Shown: in pieces, positions 8,730 through 18,280 of the stretch
How positions within the stretch are numbered: the first letter of the stretch is position 1
Layout of the letters: every line of letters begins with the position of its first letter
Notes under the pieces: model-generated
Databases searched by the model: none
The model's input: only the letters and a program-made list of their open reading frames with translations
What the model was told of the DNA's origin: nothing
Translations under genes and position numbers: made by a program
Assembly: GCF_016741785.1 (NCBI RefSeq)
Contig: NZ_JAERRL010000013.1
Coordinates: 62,001-126,000, forward strand
Reading direction: 5' to 3'
Length of the DNA stretch: 64,000 nucleotides
DNA from: Streptomyces sp. 7-21
GTDB lineage: Bacteria; Actinomycetota; Actinomycetes; Streptomycetales; Streptomycetaceae

Positions 8730-9455
8730 ATGGCCCCACCCGACACCATGGCCCCACCCGACAACGACATCCTCTGGGCGCGGGCCCTGCGCCTGGCCCA
8801 CGGCCCCACCCCGGCACTCGACGGTGTCTCGCTGGAGGTGCGGCAGGGCGAGATCCTCGCCGTCACGGGACCGCGCGGCTGCGGCAAGACGACGCTACTG
8901 GCCTGCCTGTCGGGCCAGCTGGTGCCGGACGCGGGCGAGGTCTGGTTCAACAGCCAGCCGGTGCACTCGATGCGGCCCGCCGCGCGGGAGCGGCTGCGCC
9001 GCGACCGCTTCGGCTGGGTCGGCGCCGTTCCGGACCTGGTGCCCGAGCTGCGGGTGTGGGAGAACGCCGCGCTGCCGCTGCTGCTGGCGGGCGCCGGGCA
9101 GCGGCGGGCGCGGCGCGCGGCCGACGAGTGGCTGCGGCGGCTCGACGCGGGGAACTGCGCGGCCAAGCGGCCGGCGGCGCTGACGCAGGCGCAGCGGCAG
9201 CGCGTGGCGGTCGCGCGCGCCCTGGTGCACGCGCCGCGCGTGCTGTTCGCCGACGAGCCGACGGCGTCGCTGCGGCAGGCGGAGGGCGCGCAGGTGCTGC
9301 GGACGCTCACCAACGCCGCCCGCTCGCACGGCATCACGGTCGTGCTCGCGACCCACGACCCGGGGGTGGCAGCGCTGGCGGACCGTTCGTTCTCCCTCCT
9401 CGACGGCCGGGCCACCCCGGCGGTACGGGCGGCGGCATGCTCACTCTCCGTCTGA
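8730..9455 (+). CDS. ABC transporter ATP-binding protein, MacB/LolD-like, degenerate signature
   Basis: This 241-residue ATPase is of the type that partners FtsX-like permeases. Walker A is GPRGCGKTT at about 50-58, and Walker B is VLFADEP. The signature loop reads LTQAQRQ instead of LSGGQ. The D-loop has SLRQAEG where SLDxxxG is usual. The H-loop ATHD is kept. ATP binding is therefore likely, but hydrolysis in the usual dimer may be altered. The start at ATG 8730 has GGAGGT nine bases upstream. A near-perfect 18-bp tandem duplication gives MAPPDT-MAPPDN, so ATG 8748 is a second possible start. It overlaps the next gene by 19 bases. Confidence 0.82.
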   Translation: MAPPDTMAPPDNDILWARALRLAHGPTPALDGVSLEVRQGEILAVTGPRGCGKTTLLACLSGQLVPDAGEVWFNSQPVHSMRPAARERLRRDRFGWVGAVPDLVPELRVWENAALPLLLAGAGQRRARRAADEWLRRLDAGNCAAKRPAALTQAQRQRVAVARALVHAPRVLFADEPTASLRQAEGAQVLRTLTNAARSHGITVVLATHDPGVAALADRSFSLLDGRATPAVRAAACSLSV

Positions 9456-10615
9456 TCCGGGGCGCGGACGCCCCGGCGCTGTGCCGGCGGCTGCTGCTGG
9501 CAGGCGCCGCTGGGGGCGTGGGATTCCTGCTGCTCGCCTCGCTTGGGTACGCGCTGGCGCACCCGGGCGACAACGGCGCCGCCGCGCTGCGGCTGGCGTG
9601 CTGCGCGGTGCCGCTGGCGGCGACCGTCCAGCTGGCGATGGCGGTGACGCGGGCCGATCCGGTGGTGCGGCGCCGGCCCGGCCTCACGGCGGCCGGGCTG
9701 GGACCGGCCCGGGTGCCGGTGCTGGCGTGCCTGACCTCGGCGCTGGCGGCCCTGGCCGGGTCCGCGGCGGCGCTGGCCGTCTTCGTGCACCTGCGCGGCG
9801 ACGGTCCGGCCGGGCCGGTCGGCGGCGGCGACGCCGGATGGCTCGCCGCCGGGCGCCCGCTGCCGCTGGCCGCCGCGCTGACGCTGCTCACGGTGGTGCC
9901 GCTGGCGGCGGCGGCCGCGAGCGCGCTGGCGGTCCGGCCGCGCCGGGGCGCGGCGGCCGACGCCGCGCGCCCGGAGCCCGCGCTGCCCGCGCCCCGGGGC
10001 GCCGGCCCGGCCGCCCCGCCGGTGCCCGGTCCGGCCGGCCTGCCGTGGGGCGTGGCGCTCGCGACGGCGGGCGTGGCACTGGGTGCCCGCGCCGGCCGGA
10101 GGCCGGGTGAAGGGCTGCCGCTGCCGGGGACGCTGGGGGAGGCGACGGCCGGGGTAGCGGGCGGCTGGCTGCTGCTGGCGGCGGGGCTCGTCGTCTCGGC
10201 GCCGGGCCTGGTGCACGCCTGCGGGCGGGCCGTGGCGGCGGGCCGTCCCGGCGCGCCGCGGCTGCTCGCCGGGCGCACGCTCCAGCGGGAGGCGTGGCGC
10301 GCCGGGCGCCCGCTGGGCGCGCTCGCCGCGGCCACGGCGGCGCTGCTGGCCGTGGTGCGGCTGGACGGACCGGGGGTGCTGGGCGGCCCGGGGGCGCTGG
10401 GTGCGGGTGTGGTGCTGGTGTGCGCGGCCGGCACGGTCGCGGCGGTGGCGGCCGAGTCCCGGGCGGCGCGGGCGGAGACCGCCGCGCTGCTGGTGCGGCT
10501 GGGCGCCTCCCGCCGGCTGCTGCGCGGCGTCGCCGCCCTGCGCGTGGCGGCGCTGCTGGTGGTGTTCGTGCCGGTGGTGTGGCTGGCCTCGGCGCTGTTC
10601 ACGCTCGCGCTCTGA
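9437..10615 (+). CDS. FtsX-like ABC permease
   Basis: This 392-residue hydrophobic protein starts inside the ATPase gene, so the two form a translationally coupled pair. A first hydrophobic segment lies at about 20-42. More follow in the middle and near the C-terminus. The stretch around LLVRLGASRRLLRG near the end matches the cytoplasmic helix before the last membrane span in FtsX/MacB permeases. The central part (about 165-215) is an Ala/Pro/Arg-rich linker. The substrate is unknown; Streptomyces has many such pairs for peptide or lipid export or envelope signalling. Its last 17 bases overlap potC on the other strand. Confidence 0.75.
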   Translation: MLTLRLIRGADAPALCRRLLLAGAAGGVGFLLLASLGYALAHPGDNGAAALRLACCAVPLAATVQLAMAVTRADPVVRRRPGLTAAGLGPARVPVLACLTSALAALAGSAAALAVFVHLRGDGPAGPVGGGDAGWLAAGRPLPLAAALTLLTVVPLAAAAASALAVRPRRGAAADAARPEPALPAPRGAGPAAPPVPGPAGLPWGVALATAGVALGARAGRRPGEGLPLPGTLGEATAGVAGGWLLLAAGLVVSAPGLVHACGRAVAAGRPGAPRLLAGRTLQREAWRAGRPLGALAAATAALLAVVRLDGPGVLGGPGALGAGVVLVCAAGTVAAVAAESRAARAETAALLVRLGASRRLLRGVAALRVAALLVVFVPVVWLASALFTLAL

Positions 10616-11399
10616 CGCCCCGCCGCCGGGCGGTGAGCAGCTGCGTCACGAGCACGATGCCGACGGCGAGCAGGAACATGGCCGTGCCGATGACGTTGAT
10701 CTGCACCGGCGTGCCCCGCTGGGCGGCGCCCCAGACGTACATCGGGAAGGTCACCGTGGACGGCCCCGCGTTGAACTGCGTGATGATGAAGTCGTCGAAG
10801 GACAGCGCGAAGCTGAGCAGGGCGCCGGCGGCGATGCCGGGCGCCGCCAGCGGCAGCGTGACCCGCCAGAAGGTCTGCACCGGCCCGGCGTACAGGTCGC
10901 GCGCGGCCTCCTCCAGGTGCGGGTCCAGGCCCATCAGGCGGGCGCGCACGGCGATCACGACGAAGCTGAGGCAGAACATCACGTGCGCGATGAGGATCGT
11001 GGTGAAACCGAACTCGACGCGCATGTTGAGGAACAGGGTGCCCAGGGAGGCGGCCATGACCACCTCGGGCATGGCCATCGGCAGGATGAACAGCGCGCTG
11101 GCCGCGCCCTTGCCGCGGAACCGGTAGCGGGCGAGCGCGAAGGCGGCCAGGGTGCCGAAGGCAGTGGCGATCAGGGTGGCCAGCAGCGCCAGCCGCAGGC
11201 TCAGGGCGAGCGAGTCGCACATCTCCCCGACCGCGCACGGCTCGCGCCAGGCGCTGGTGGAGAAGGAATGCCACTCGTAGTTGAAGCGGCCCTGCGGGTC
11301 GTTGAAGGAGAAGACCAGCACGACCACGTTGGGCAGCAGCAGGTAGCCGGTCGCCAGCAGCCCGGCGAGGACGACGGCGTTGCGGCGCAGCCAGGTCAT
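10599..11399 (-). CDS. potC: spermidine/putrescine ABC transporter permease PotC
   Basis: This 266-residue binding-protein-dependent permease has about six membrane spans. The cytoplasmic EAA loop (EEAARDLYAGPVQTF, then LPLAAPGI) contacts the ATPase. FNDP in the first periplasmic loop and the DDFIITQF stretch are typical of PotC. It is the last of four genes in the order potD-potA-potB-potC on this strand, and it overlaps potB by four bases (ATGA). Its 3' end overlaps the convergent permease gene by 17 bases, so there is no room for a terminator between them. Confidence 0.92.
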   Translation of the reverse strand: MTWLRRNAVVLAGLLATGYLLLPNVVVLVFSFNDPQGRFNYEWHSFSTSAWREPCAVGEMCDSLALSLRLALLATLIATAFGTLAAFALARYRFRGKGAASALFILPMAMPEVVMAASLGTLFLNMRVEFGFTTILIAHVMFCLSFVVIAVRARLMGLDPHLEEAARDLYAGPVQTFWRVTLPLAAPGIAAGALLSFALSFDDFIITQFNAGPSTVTFPMYVWGAAQRGTPVQINVIGTAMFLLAVGIVLVTQLLTARRRGVRARA

Positions 11400-12330
11400 C
11401 GGGCGAGTTCCTCCGTTCCGGCGCGGCGGATGTACACGCTGACGGCGAGCAGGATCACTGCCATGAGGAGGAACGACATCGCGGCGGCCGTGGGGTAGTC
11501 GAGCACGTGGAGGAACTGCCGCTGGATGGCGTTGCCCACCATCTGCTCCGAGGGCGAGCCGAGCAGCTGGGCATTGATGTAGTCGCCGGAGGCAGGGATG
11601 AACGTCAGCAGCGTGCCCGCCGCCAGGCCCGGCATGGACAGCGGCAGGGTGACGGTGCGGAAGGTGACGGACCCGGTGGCGTACAGATCGCGGGCGGCCT
11701 CGCGCAGCGAGGGGTCGAGGCGCTCCAGTGAGGCGTACAGCGGCAGGATCATGAAGGGCAGGAAGTTGTAGGTGAGGCCGCAGATGACGGCGAGCGGGGT
11801 GGCGAGCACCCGGTCGTCAGTGGTCAGCCCCAGCCAGGCGGTGACGTCCAGGACGCGCAGACGGTCCAGGAGGGCGACGACCGGCCCGTTGTCGGAGAGG
11901 ATCGTCCGCCAGGCCATGGTGCGGATGAGGAAGCTGGTGAAGAACGGCGCGATCACCAGCACGAGCAGCAGGGGCCGCCAGCGCCCGGCGCGGACGGCGA
12001 TGAGGTAGGCGACGGGATAGCCGATGACCACGCACAGCAGCGTGGCCGCGGCGGCGTAGAGGAACGACCGCAGGAAGTGCTCGCCGTACTGCTCCAGCGC
12101 GTCGGCGTAGGTGGCGACGTGCCAGGTGACCTCGTAGCCCTCCTCCAGGGAGCCGGTCTGCAGCGAGGTGGACGCCTGGTAGACGACGGGCGCGACGAAG
12201 AACAGCGCGAGCCACAGCAGCGCGGGCAGCAGCAGCCACAGGGCGGCGGCGCGGCGGCGCGGGCGTCTGGCCGCGGCGGGCGGCGGCGCGGGGCGCGGCG
12301 GGGCGGCGGCGGGCGCCGGGGCGGGGGCGG

Positions 12331-12334
<4 letters not shown>
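11396..12334 (-). CDS. potB: spermidine/putrescine ABC transporter permease PotB
   Basis: This permease of 312 residues has an Ala/Pro-rich N-terminal tail of about 30 residues. About six spans follow, with the EAA loop (REAARDLYATGSVTF) and LPLSMPGL. PASGDYIN before the last spans matches PotB proteins. The ATG at 12332-12334 overlaps the potA stop as ATGA, and its own stop overlaps the potC start in the same way. The chain of overlaps argues for one transcript and roughly equal synthesis of both permease halves. Confidence 0.93.
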
Positions 12335-13458
<1,124 letters not shown>

Positions 13459-13518
13459 GGTGGGTTCTCGCAGTCGTTTGGGTCGCGGTCCGTGATCGCC
13501 TGACGGCCCGCTCGGCTG

Positions 13519-14757
13519 TCAGGCGCCGATGAGCCTGGCGAACTGTTCCTCGTAGGTGGTCTCTTCCTCGTCGGTGAGCAGCCGGTACTGGACGCCCCGC
13601 TCCGCCATGGCCTCGTCGGGGAAGATGAGCGTGTTCTGGGCCAGTTCGGGGTCGATGTCGCGCATCTCCTCCTGGGCGCCGGCCACGGGGCAGGCGAAGT
13701 TGATCCAGGCGGCGAGCTCGGCGGCGACGGCAGGCTGGTAGTAGTAGTTGATGAGCGCTTCGGCGTTGGCCTGGTGCCGGGCCCCCTTGGGCACGAGCAG
13801 CTCGTCGGTGAGCGTGATGTAGCCGGCCTCGGGGATGTAGAAGTCGATGTCCGGGTTGTCGTAGCGGAGCTGGATGAGGTCGCCGGACCAGGCCAGGCAG
13901 GCGGCGATGTCACCGGAGTTGAGTTCGTTGATGTAGTCGTTGCCGGTGAAGCGGCGGATCTGGCCGCTGTCCACGGCGCCCTGGATGCGCTCGATGGCGG
14001 CGGTGAACTCCGCCCCGGTGAAGTCCGACGCGTCGGCGCCCATGTCGAGCATCACCATCCCGGTGGTCTCGCGCATCTCCGTCAGCAGGGTGACGCTGCC
14101 GCGCAGCGACTCGTCGTCGAGGAGCTGCGAGACGGAGGTGACGGGCTCGCCCCCGGTGACGGACTTGTTGTAGCCGATCACGCAGGAGAAGGCGCTCCAG
14201 GGGTAGCAGAACTGGCGGCCCGCATCGTGGGCGGCCACGCGGTACTGGGCGTCGAGGTTGCGGACGGCGTTCGGGATGTTCATCTGGTCCAGCCGCTCGG
14301 CCCAGCCCTGGCGGATGAGGCGGCCGGCCATCCAGTCGGTGACGCAGATGAGATCGCGGCCGGTGTCCTGGCCGGCCGCGAGCTGGGGCCTGATCCTGGC
14401 GAAAAACTCGTTGTTGTCGTTGATGTCTTCGGTGTAATTGACGGTGATGCCCGTTTCTTGCTCAAATCGCTCGAGCGTCGGGCGGACGTTCTCGTTGTCG
14501 TCGTCCTGATCGATGTAGAGCGGCCAGTTACTGAAGTTCAGCTCTCGCTCGGATTCGGAGTAGTCGCGCGTCCGCGATTCCCCGGCCTCGGCGCCGGACT
14601 CAGTTCCGGGAATGCCGCACGCGGCAAGTACGGCCCCGGACGCGGCGAGGGCGGAGCCACGCAGCAGGCTGCGTCGGGTCATGGCGGCCCGGCCCGTTGT
14701 CAGGCTCCGCACCCACGCGCGGCGAACGGGGGCTGACATGCCGTCAATCAGATCCAT
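13519..14757 (-). CDS. potD: spermidine/putrescine-binding lipoprotein PotD
   Basis: This 412-residue extracellular solute-binding protein starts at ATG 14755-14757, behind an AAGGAAGG ribosome site. The N-terminus has a twin-arginine element (TRRSLLRG, 27-34) and a lipobox ending in LAAC with Cys47, so it should be exported and lipid-anchored. The mature part has the PotD features NFSNWPLYID, ERFEQETGI and a Trp/Asp-rich pocket (VTDWMA, LAWSGD). ATG 14682 is a less likely second start that would still leave the whole signal peptide. As the first gene of the operon it sets the likely promoter position upstream of 14758. Confidence 0.93.
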   Translation of the reverse strand: MDLIDGMSAPVRRAWVRSLTTGRAAMTRRSLLRGSALAASGAVLAACGIPGTESGAEAGESRTRDYSESERELNFSNWPLYIDQDDDNENVRPTLERFEQETGITVNYTEDINDNNEFFARIRPQLAAGQDTGRDLICVTDWMAGRLIRQGWAERLDQMNIPNAVRNLDAQYRVAAHDAGRQFCYPWSAFSCVIGYNKSVTGGEPVTSVSQLLDDESLRGSVTLLTEMRETTGMVMLDMGADASDFTGAEFTAAIERIQGAVDSGQIRRFTGNDYINELNSGDIAACLAWSGDLIQLRYDNPDIDFYIPEAGYITLTDELLVPKGARHQANAEALINYYYQPAVAAELAAWINFACPVAGAQEEMRDIDPELAQNTLIFPDEAMAERGVQYRLLTDEEETTYEEQFARLIGA

Positions 14758-15323
14758 GGCGGAGTGGCCTTCCTTGGGAAAGCTAACAATGAGGATGGGC
14801 TGGTGCGATCTGAGTGGTGCGTGTGCCGAAGATCGTACGGTGCCCGTCCTGCAGAAGCCGCCGTGATGGTGCGGCAATGAACACGTTTAAGCCGCGGAAA
14901 CTCTTGGAATGCGCCAGTGAAACCTTTCATTTCATTGTCCGGTGCCCCGGTTCCGCCGTGAGGAATTCCACCGGCTGCCCGGATTCGGCCGTTCCCCCGC
15001 ACGTCACGCGCCGCGGGTTCCCGGACGGCGGCCGTACCGGGCCGGGCACGCCGCGCGGCCGGGGCGGCGGGATCCGCCATGGCGTGGCGCTGCGCCCCGG
15101 TGTCCCGGGACCCGGGCGCGCAGCGCCCGGCGGCATCGAGTGGATGCATGAACTTCCCTTTCTGATACCGGAGTTGACGTCACGACGGATCTCGGCGACT
15201 GATCCTCGCAGTCGGTAGGCGCCACAACAAGTGATTCCGTGGTTTCGGTTACGTCACACGACGGATCCGGTTGCCGGAGCCCTGTCCGGCCGTGGTTGCC
15301 TGGGCGCGGAGGGCTGAGGCAGA
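14758..15323. promoter_or_regulatory. divergent control region between potD and the AsnC-type regulator
   Basis: There are 566 bases with no credible gene; open frames here are shadows. An AT-richer segment at 14800-14940 lies next to potD. Near the regulator there are two copies of a roughly 19-base word, at 15177-15195 and 15251-15270, with a short inverted repeat CGACTG-N7-CAGTCG at 15196-15214 between them. The first copy contains the palindrome TGACGTCA. This layout fits binding by the neighbouring Lrp/AsnC protein to control both directions. That is inference. Confidence 0.5.
15177..15270. repeat. phased direct repeats, putative Lrp/AsnC operator
   Basis: The copies are ACGTCACGACGGATCTCGG (15177-15195) and ACGTCACACGACGGATCCGG (15251-15270). 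They match over almost their full length apart from a two-base AC insertion and one change near the end. Their starts are 74 bases apart, close to seven turns of B-DNA, so both lie on one face of the helix. This suits an octameric Lrp-type protein that wraps DNA. Confidence 0.5.
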
Positions 15324-15818
15324 GTGGCGCGGGTGGCCCGCGACTCGAGGAAGAACCTGACCGGCAACCCGGTCCCGGATGACATCTCCCTGGCGATCAT
15401 CGAGCAGCTCCAGCAGGACGGCCGCCGGTCCTACGCGGCCATCGCCAAGGCGGTGGGCCTCTCCGAGGCGGCGGTCAGGCAGCGCGTGCAGAAGCTGATC
15501 GACCAGGGCGTGATGCAGATCGTCGCGGTGACCGATCCCCTCACCGTCGGCTTCCTGCGCCAGGCCATGGTCGGCATCACCGTCGACGGCGACGTCGAAC
15601 CGGTCGCCGATGCGCTCGCCGCCATCCCCGAGGTGGACTACGTCGTGGTCACCGCGGGCTCGTTCGACCTTCTGGTGGAGATCGTCTGCGAGGACGACAG
15701 CCACCTGCTGGAAATGATCAGCAAGCGGATCCGCACCCTGCCGGGCGTGCGCTCCACCGAGAGCTTCGTCTACCTGAAGCTGCGCAAGCAGACCTACGCA
15801 TGGGGAACCCGATCATGA
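15324..15818 (+). CDS. Lrp/AsnC-family transcriptional regulator
   Basis: This 164-residue regulator has a helix-turn-helix at about 20-70 (DDISLAIIEQLQQDGRRSY, then AIAKAVGLSEAAVRQR) and a C-terminal RAM/ligand-binding domain with GSFDLLVEI and the usual terminal strand. It starts at GTG 15324; GTG 15333 is an alternative, and neither has a strong ribosome site. Its end overlaps the aminotransferase start (ATGA), so it probably controls that gene and perhaps the divergent pot operon. The ligand is unknown; an amino acid or polyamine is likely from context. Confidence 0.9.
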   Translation: MARVARDSRKNLTGNPVPDDISLAIIEQLQQDGRRSYAAIAKAVGLSEAAVRQRVQKLIDQGVMQIVAVTDPLTVGFLRQAMVGITVDGDVEPVADALAAIPEVDYVVVTAGSFDLLVEIVCEDDSHLLEMISKRIRTLPGVRSTESFVYLKLRKQTYAWGTRS

Positions 15819-17176
15819 GCGACAGCCTGTCCCGTACCGCTTACGACCACCTGTGGATGCACTTCACGCGGATGCCGGACTACGCGCGGGAGCCGGTGCC
15901 GGTGATCGTCCGCGGCGAGGGGGTCTACGTCTGGGACACAACAGGCAAGCGGTACCTGGACGGGCTCGCCGGGCTGTTCGTGGTGCAGGCCGGGCACGGC
16001 CGGGCCGAGCTGGCCGAGGCGGCCGCCGCGCAGGCGCGCGAGCTGGGGTACTTCCCGCTGTGGTCGTATGCCCACCCCGCGGCCGTCGCGCTGGCGGAGC
16101 GCGTCGCGCACTACGCGCCGGGCGACCTGAACAAGGTCTTCTTCACCACCGGCGGCAGCGAGGCCGTCGAGACCGCCTGGAAGCTGGCCAAGCACTACCA
16201 CCGGCTGACCGGCAACCCCGGGAAGCACAAGGTGATATCCCGCGCCACGGCCTACCACGGCACCACGCACGGCGCGCTGTCGCTCACCGGGCTGCCGGGC
16301 CTGCGGGCACCGTTCGAGCCGCTGGTCCCCAGCGCCCATAAGGTGCCGAACACCAACTTCTACCGCGCCCCCGTCCACGGCGACGACCCCGAGGCGTTCG
16401 GCCGCTGGGCCGCCGACCAGATCGAGGAGCGCATCCTTGACGAGGGCCCGGAGACGGTGGCCGCGGTCTTCCTGGAGCCGGTGCAGAACGCCGGCGGCTG
16501 CTTCCCGCCGCCGCCCGGCTACTTCGCGCGGGTCCGCGAGATCTGCGACCGGCACGGCGTGCTGCTGGTCTCCGACGAGGTCATCTGCGCGTTCGGGCGG
16601 CTGGGCACGATGTTCGGCTGCGAGCGGTACGGCTACCAGCCGGACATCATCACCTGCGCCAAGGGCCTGACGTCGGGCTACTCCCCGCTCGGCGCCGCGA
16701 TCGTCTCCGACCGGATCGCCGAACCGTTCTACGGCGGCGGCGGCTCGTTCCCCCACGGCTACACCTTCGGCGGCCACCCGGTCTCCTGCGCGGTGGCCCT
16801 GGCCAACCTGGACATCTTCGAGCGCGAGGGCCTCACCGCGCACGTCCGCGAGCAGGAGGGCGCCTTCCTGGCCACGCTGCGGCGCCTGGAGGACCTGCCG
16901 ATCGTCGGCGACGTGCGCGGCGCCGGCTTCTTCTACGGCATCGAGCTGGTCAAGGACAAGGCGACGAAGGAGACCTTCACAGCCGAGGAGCGCGAGCGCG
17001 TCCTGTACGGCTTCCTCTCCCGGGCGCTCTTCGACGCCGGGCTGTACTGCCGCGCCGACGACCGGGAGGACCCGGTCGTCCAGCTCGCCCCGCCGCTCAT
17101 CGCCGGCCAGGCGGTCTTCGACGAGATCGAGCAGATCCTGCGCGGCGTGCTCAGCGAGGCATGGACCCGGCTGTGA
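15815..17176 (+). CDS. class III aminotransferase, probably putrescine/omega-amine:pyruvate type
   Basis: This 453-residue PLP enzyme has TTGGSEAVETA (phosphate binding) at 111-121, SDEVICAFGR with Asp254, and the PLP-lysine Lys283 in CAKGLTSGYSPLG. The GYSPLG stretch and the overall pattern match omega-amino acid:pyruvate and SpuC-like putrescine aminotransferases. If it uses putrescine, the product 4-aminobutyraldehyde feeds the dehydrogenase at 6830 and then gabT. ATG 15815 was chosen because it overlaps the regulator stop and has GGGGA upstream; ATG 15800 is also in frame. Substrate choice needs assay. Confidence 0.88.
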   Translation: MSDSLSRTAYDHLWMHFTRMPDYAREPVPVIVRGEGVYVWDTTGKRYLDGLAGLFVVQAGHGRAELAEAAAAQARELGYFPLWSYAHPAAVALAERVAHYAPGDLNKVFFTTGGSEAVETAWKLAKHYHRLTGNPGKHKVISRATAYHGTTHGALSLTGLPGLRAPFEPLVPSAHKVPNTNFYRAPVHGDDPEAFGRWAADQIEERILDEGPETVAAVFLEPVQNAGGCFPPPPGYFARVREICDRHGVLLVSDEVICAFGRLGTMFGCERYGYQPDIITCAKGLTSGYSPLGAAIVSDRIAEPFYGGGGSFPHGYTFGGHPVSCAVALANLDIFEREGLTAHVREQEGAFLATLRRLEDLPIVGDVRGAGFFYGIELVKDKATKETFTAEERERVLYGFLSRALFDAGLYCRADDREDPVVQLAPPLIAGQAVFDEIEQILRGVLSEAWTRL

Positions 17177-17223
17177 CCCCGCTGTGACCCGGCTAACCGG
17201 GATACGCCCCGGCCCGGCCGCGT

Positions 17224-17242
17224 CCGGCTGCGGGTCAGCCGG
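17224..17242. terminator. bidirectional hairpin between aminotransferase and thiamine ATPase genes
   Basis: CCGGCTG-CGGGT-CAGCCGG forms a perfect 7-bp stem with a 5-base loop. It spans the stop codon of the minus-strand ATPase gene (from 17235). A second small hairpin (CCCGG-CTAA-CCGGG) sits about 25 bases before it, behind the aminotransferase stop. Confidence 0.5.
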
Positions 17243-18275
17243 GCAGTGTGGTGACCTCGGCCGGGTCGATGACGGCGCGGACGGTGGCGCCCTCGGCCGG
17301 GGCGCGGTGCGGCGGGCACGCCGCCTCCAGCTCCGGCCCGCGTTCGGGCGCCAGCAGCACCACCACGTGGTCGCCGCGGAAGGTGCGGGCGCGCACGGCG
17401 CAGCGCAGCCCCGGCCCCGCCGCGCCGGTCTTGGTGCCGCTGAGCGCGATGCCGGTGGGGCGGATCAGCAGCGTGGCGCGGCCCGGCGGGGTGCCCTCGG
17501 GCACGGGCACACGGCCCCAGGGCGTGTCGGCGCCCCGGCCGTCCACCGTCGCCTCAGCGAGGTTGCGGAAGCCGAGGAAGCGCGCGGTGAACGCGTCGGC
17601 CGGGCGCCGCCAGACCTCGGCCGGGGTGCCGGCCTGCGCGATGTGGCCGTCCCGCATCACGATGACGCGGTCGGCCAGCGCGAACGCCTCGCCCTGGTCG
17701 TGGGTAACGGCCAGCACCGTCGTGCCCAGCCGCTGGAACAGCTGCCGCAGCTCCACCACCAGCCGCTCCCGCAGCGTCCGGTCCAGCTGGCCGAGCGGCT
17801 CGTCGAGCATCAGCAGCCGGGGCCCCGGCGCCAGAGCACGCGCCAGCGCGACCCGCTGCTGCTCACCGCCGGACAGAGCCGTCACGGCGCGGCGCTGGGC
17901 GCCGGGCAGGCCGACCAGGTCGAGCAGCTCCGCCACACGCCGCTCCGTCTCGGCGCGCGGCGTGCGCCGCATCCGCAGGCCGAAGGCGATATTGCCGCCG
18001 ACGTCGCGCTGCGGGAACAGCTGGTGGTCCTGGAACATCAGGCCCACCCCGCGCCGGTGCGCGGGCACCCGCGCCTGGTCGCGGCCGTCCAGCCGCACCT
18101 GCCCGGCGGTCACCGGGACCAGGCCGGCGACGGCGCGCAGCAGCGTGGACTTGCCGCTGCCGCTGGGCCCGAGGACGCACACGGTCTCGTGCGCCGCCAC
18201 CTGAAGGCTCACCCCGGCCAGGGCGGTGCGGTCGCCGTAGCTGACGCGCACGCCGTCGAGTTCGAGCAGGGCCAT
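17235..18275 (-). CDS. thiamine ABC transporter ATP-binding protein
   Basis: This 346-residue ATPase has Walker A GPSGSGKST at 36-44, LSGGEQQ, LLMLDEPLG and VTHDQ. A TOBE-like C-terminal region of about 110 residues follows. By itself it looks like a generic ferric/thiamine/sulfate importer ATPase. The role is assigned from the operon: a fused double permease and a ThiB-type binding protein lie upstream under a TPP riboswitch. It is the last gene of the three, five bases after the permease. Confidence 0.88.
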   Translation of the reverse strand: MALLELDGVRVSYGDRTALAGVSLQVAAHETVCVLGPSGSGKSTLLRAVAGLVPVTAGQVRLDGRDQARVPAHRRGVGLMFQDHQLFPQRDVGGNIAFGLRMRRTPRAETERRVAELLDLVGLPGAQRRAVTALSGGEQQRVALARALAPGPRLLMLDEPLGQLDRTLRERLVVELRQLFQRLGTTVLAVTHDQGEAFALADRVIVMRDGHIAQAGTPAEVWRRPADAFTARFLGFRNLAEATVDGRGADTPWGRVPVPEGTPPGRATLLIRPTGIALSGTKTGAAGPGLRCAVRARTFRGDHVVVLLAPERGPELEAACPPHRAPAEGATVRAVIDPAEVTTLPG

Positions 18276-18280
18276 CGTCC

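Noticed and set aside
10599..10615. Frameshift suspected where the FtsX-like permease and potC overlap
   Set aside because: Both proteins are complete with normal ends; a 17-base convergent overlap is acceptable.
14814..15218. 134-codon open frame on the plus strand between potD and the AsnC gene
   Set aside because: There is no ribosome site and no family resemblance, and it crosses the repeat region that looks regulatory.
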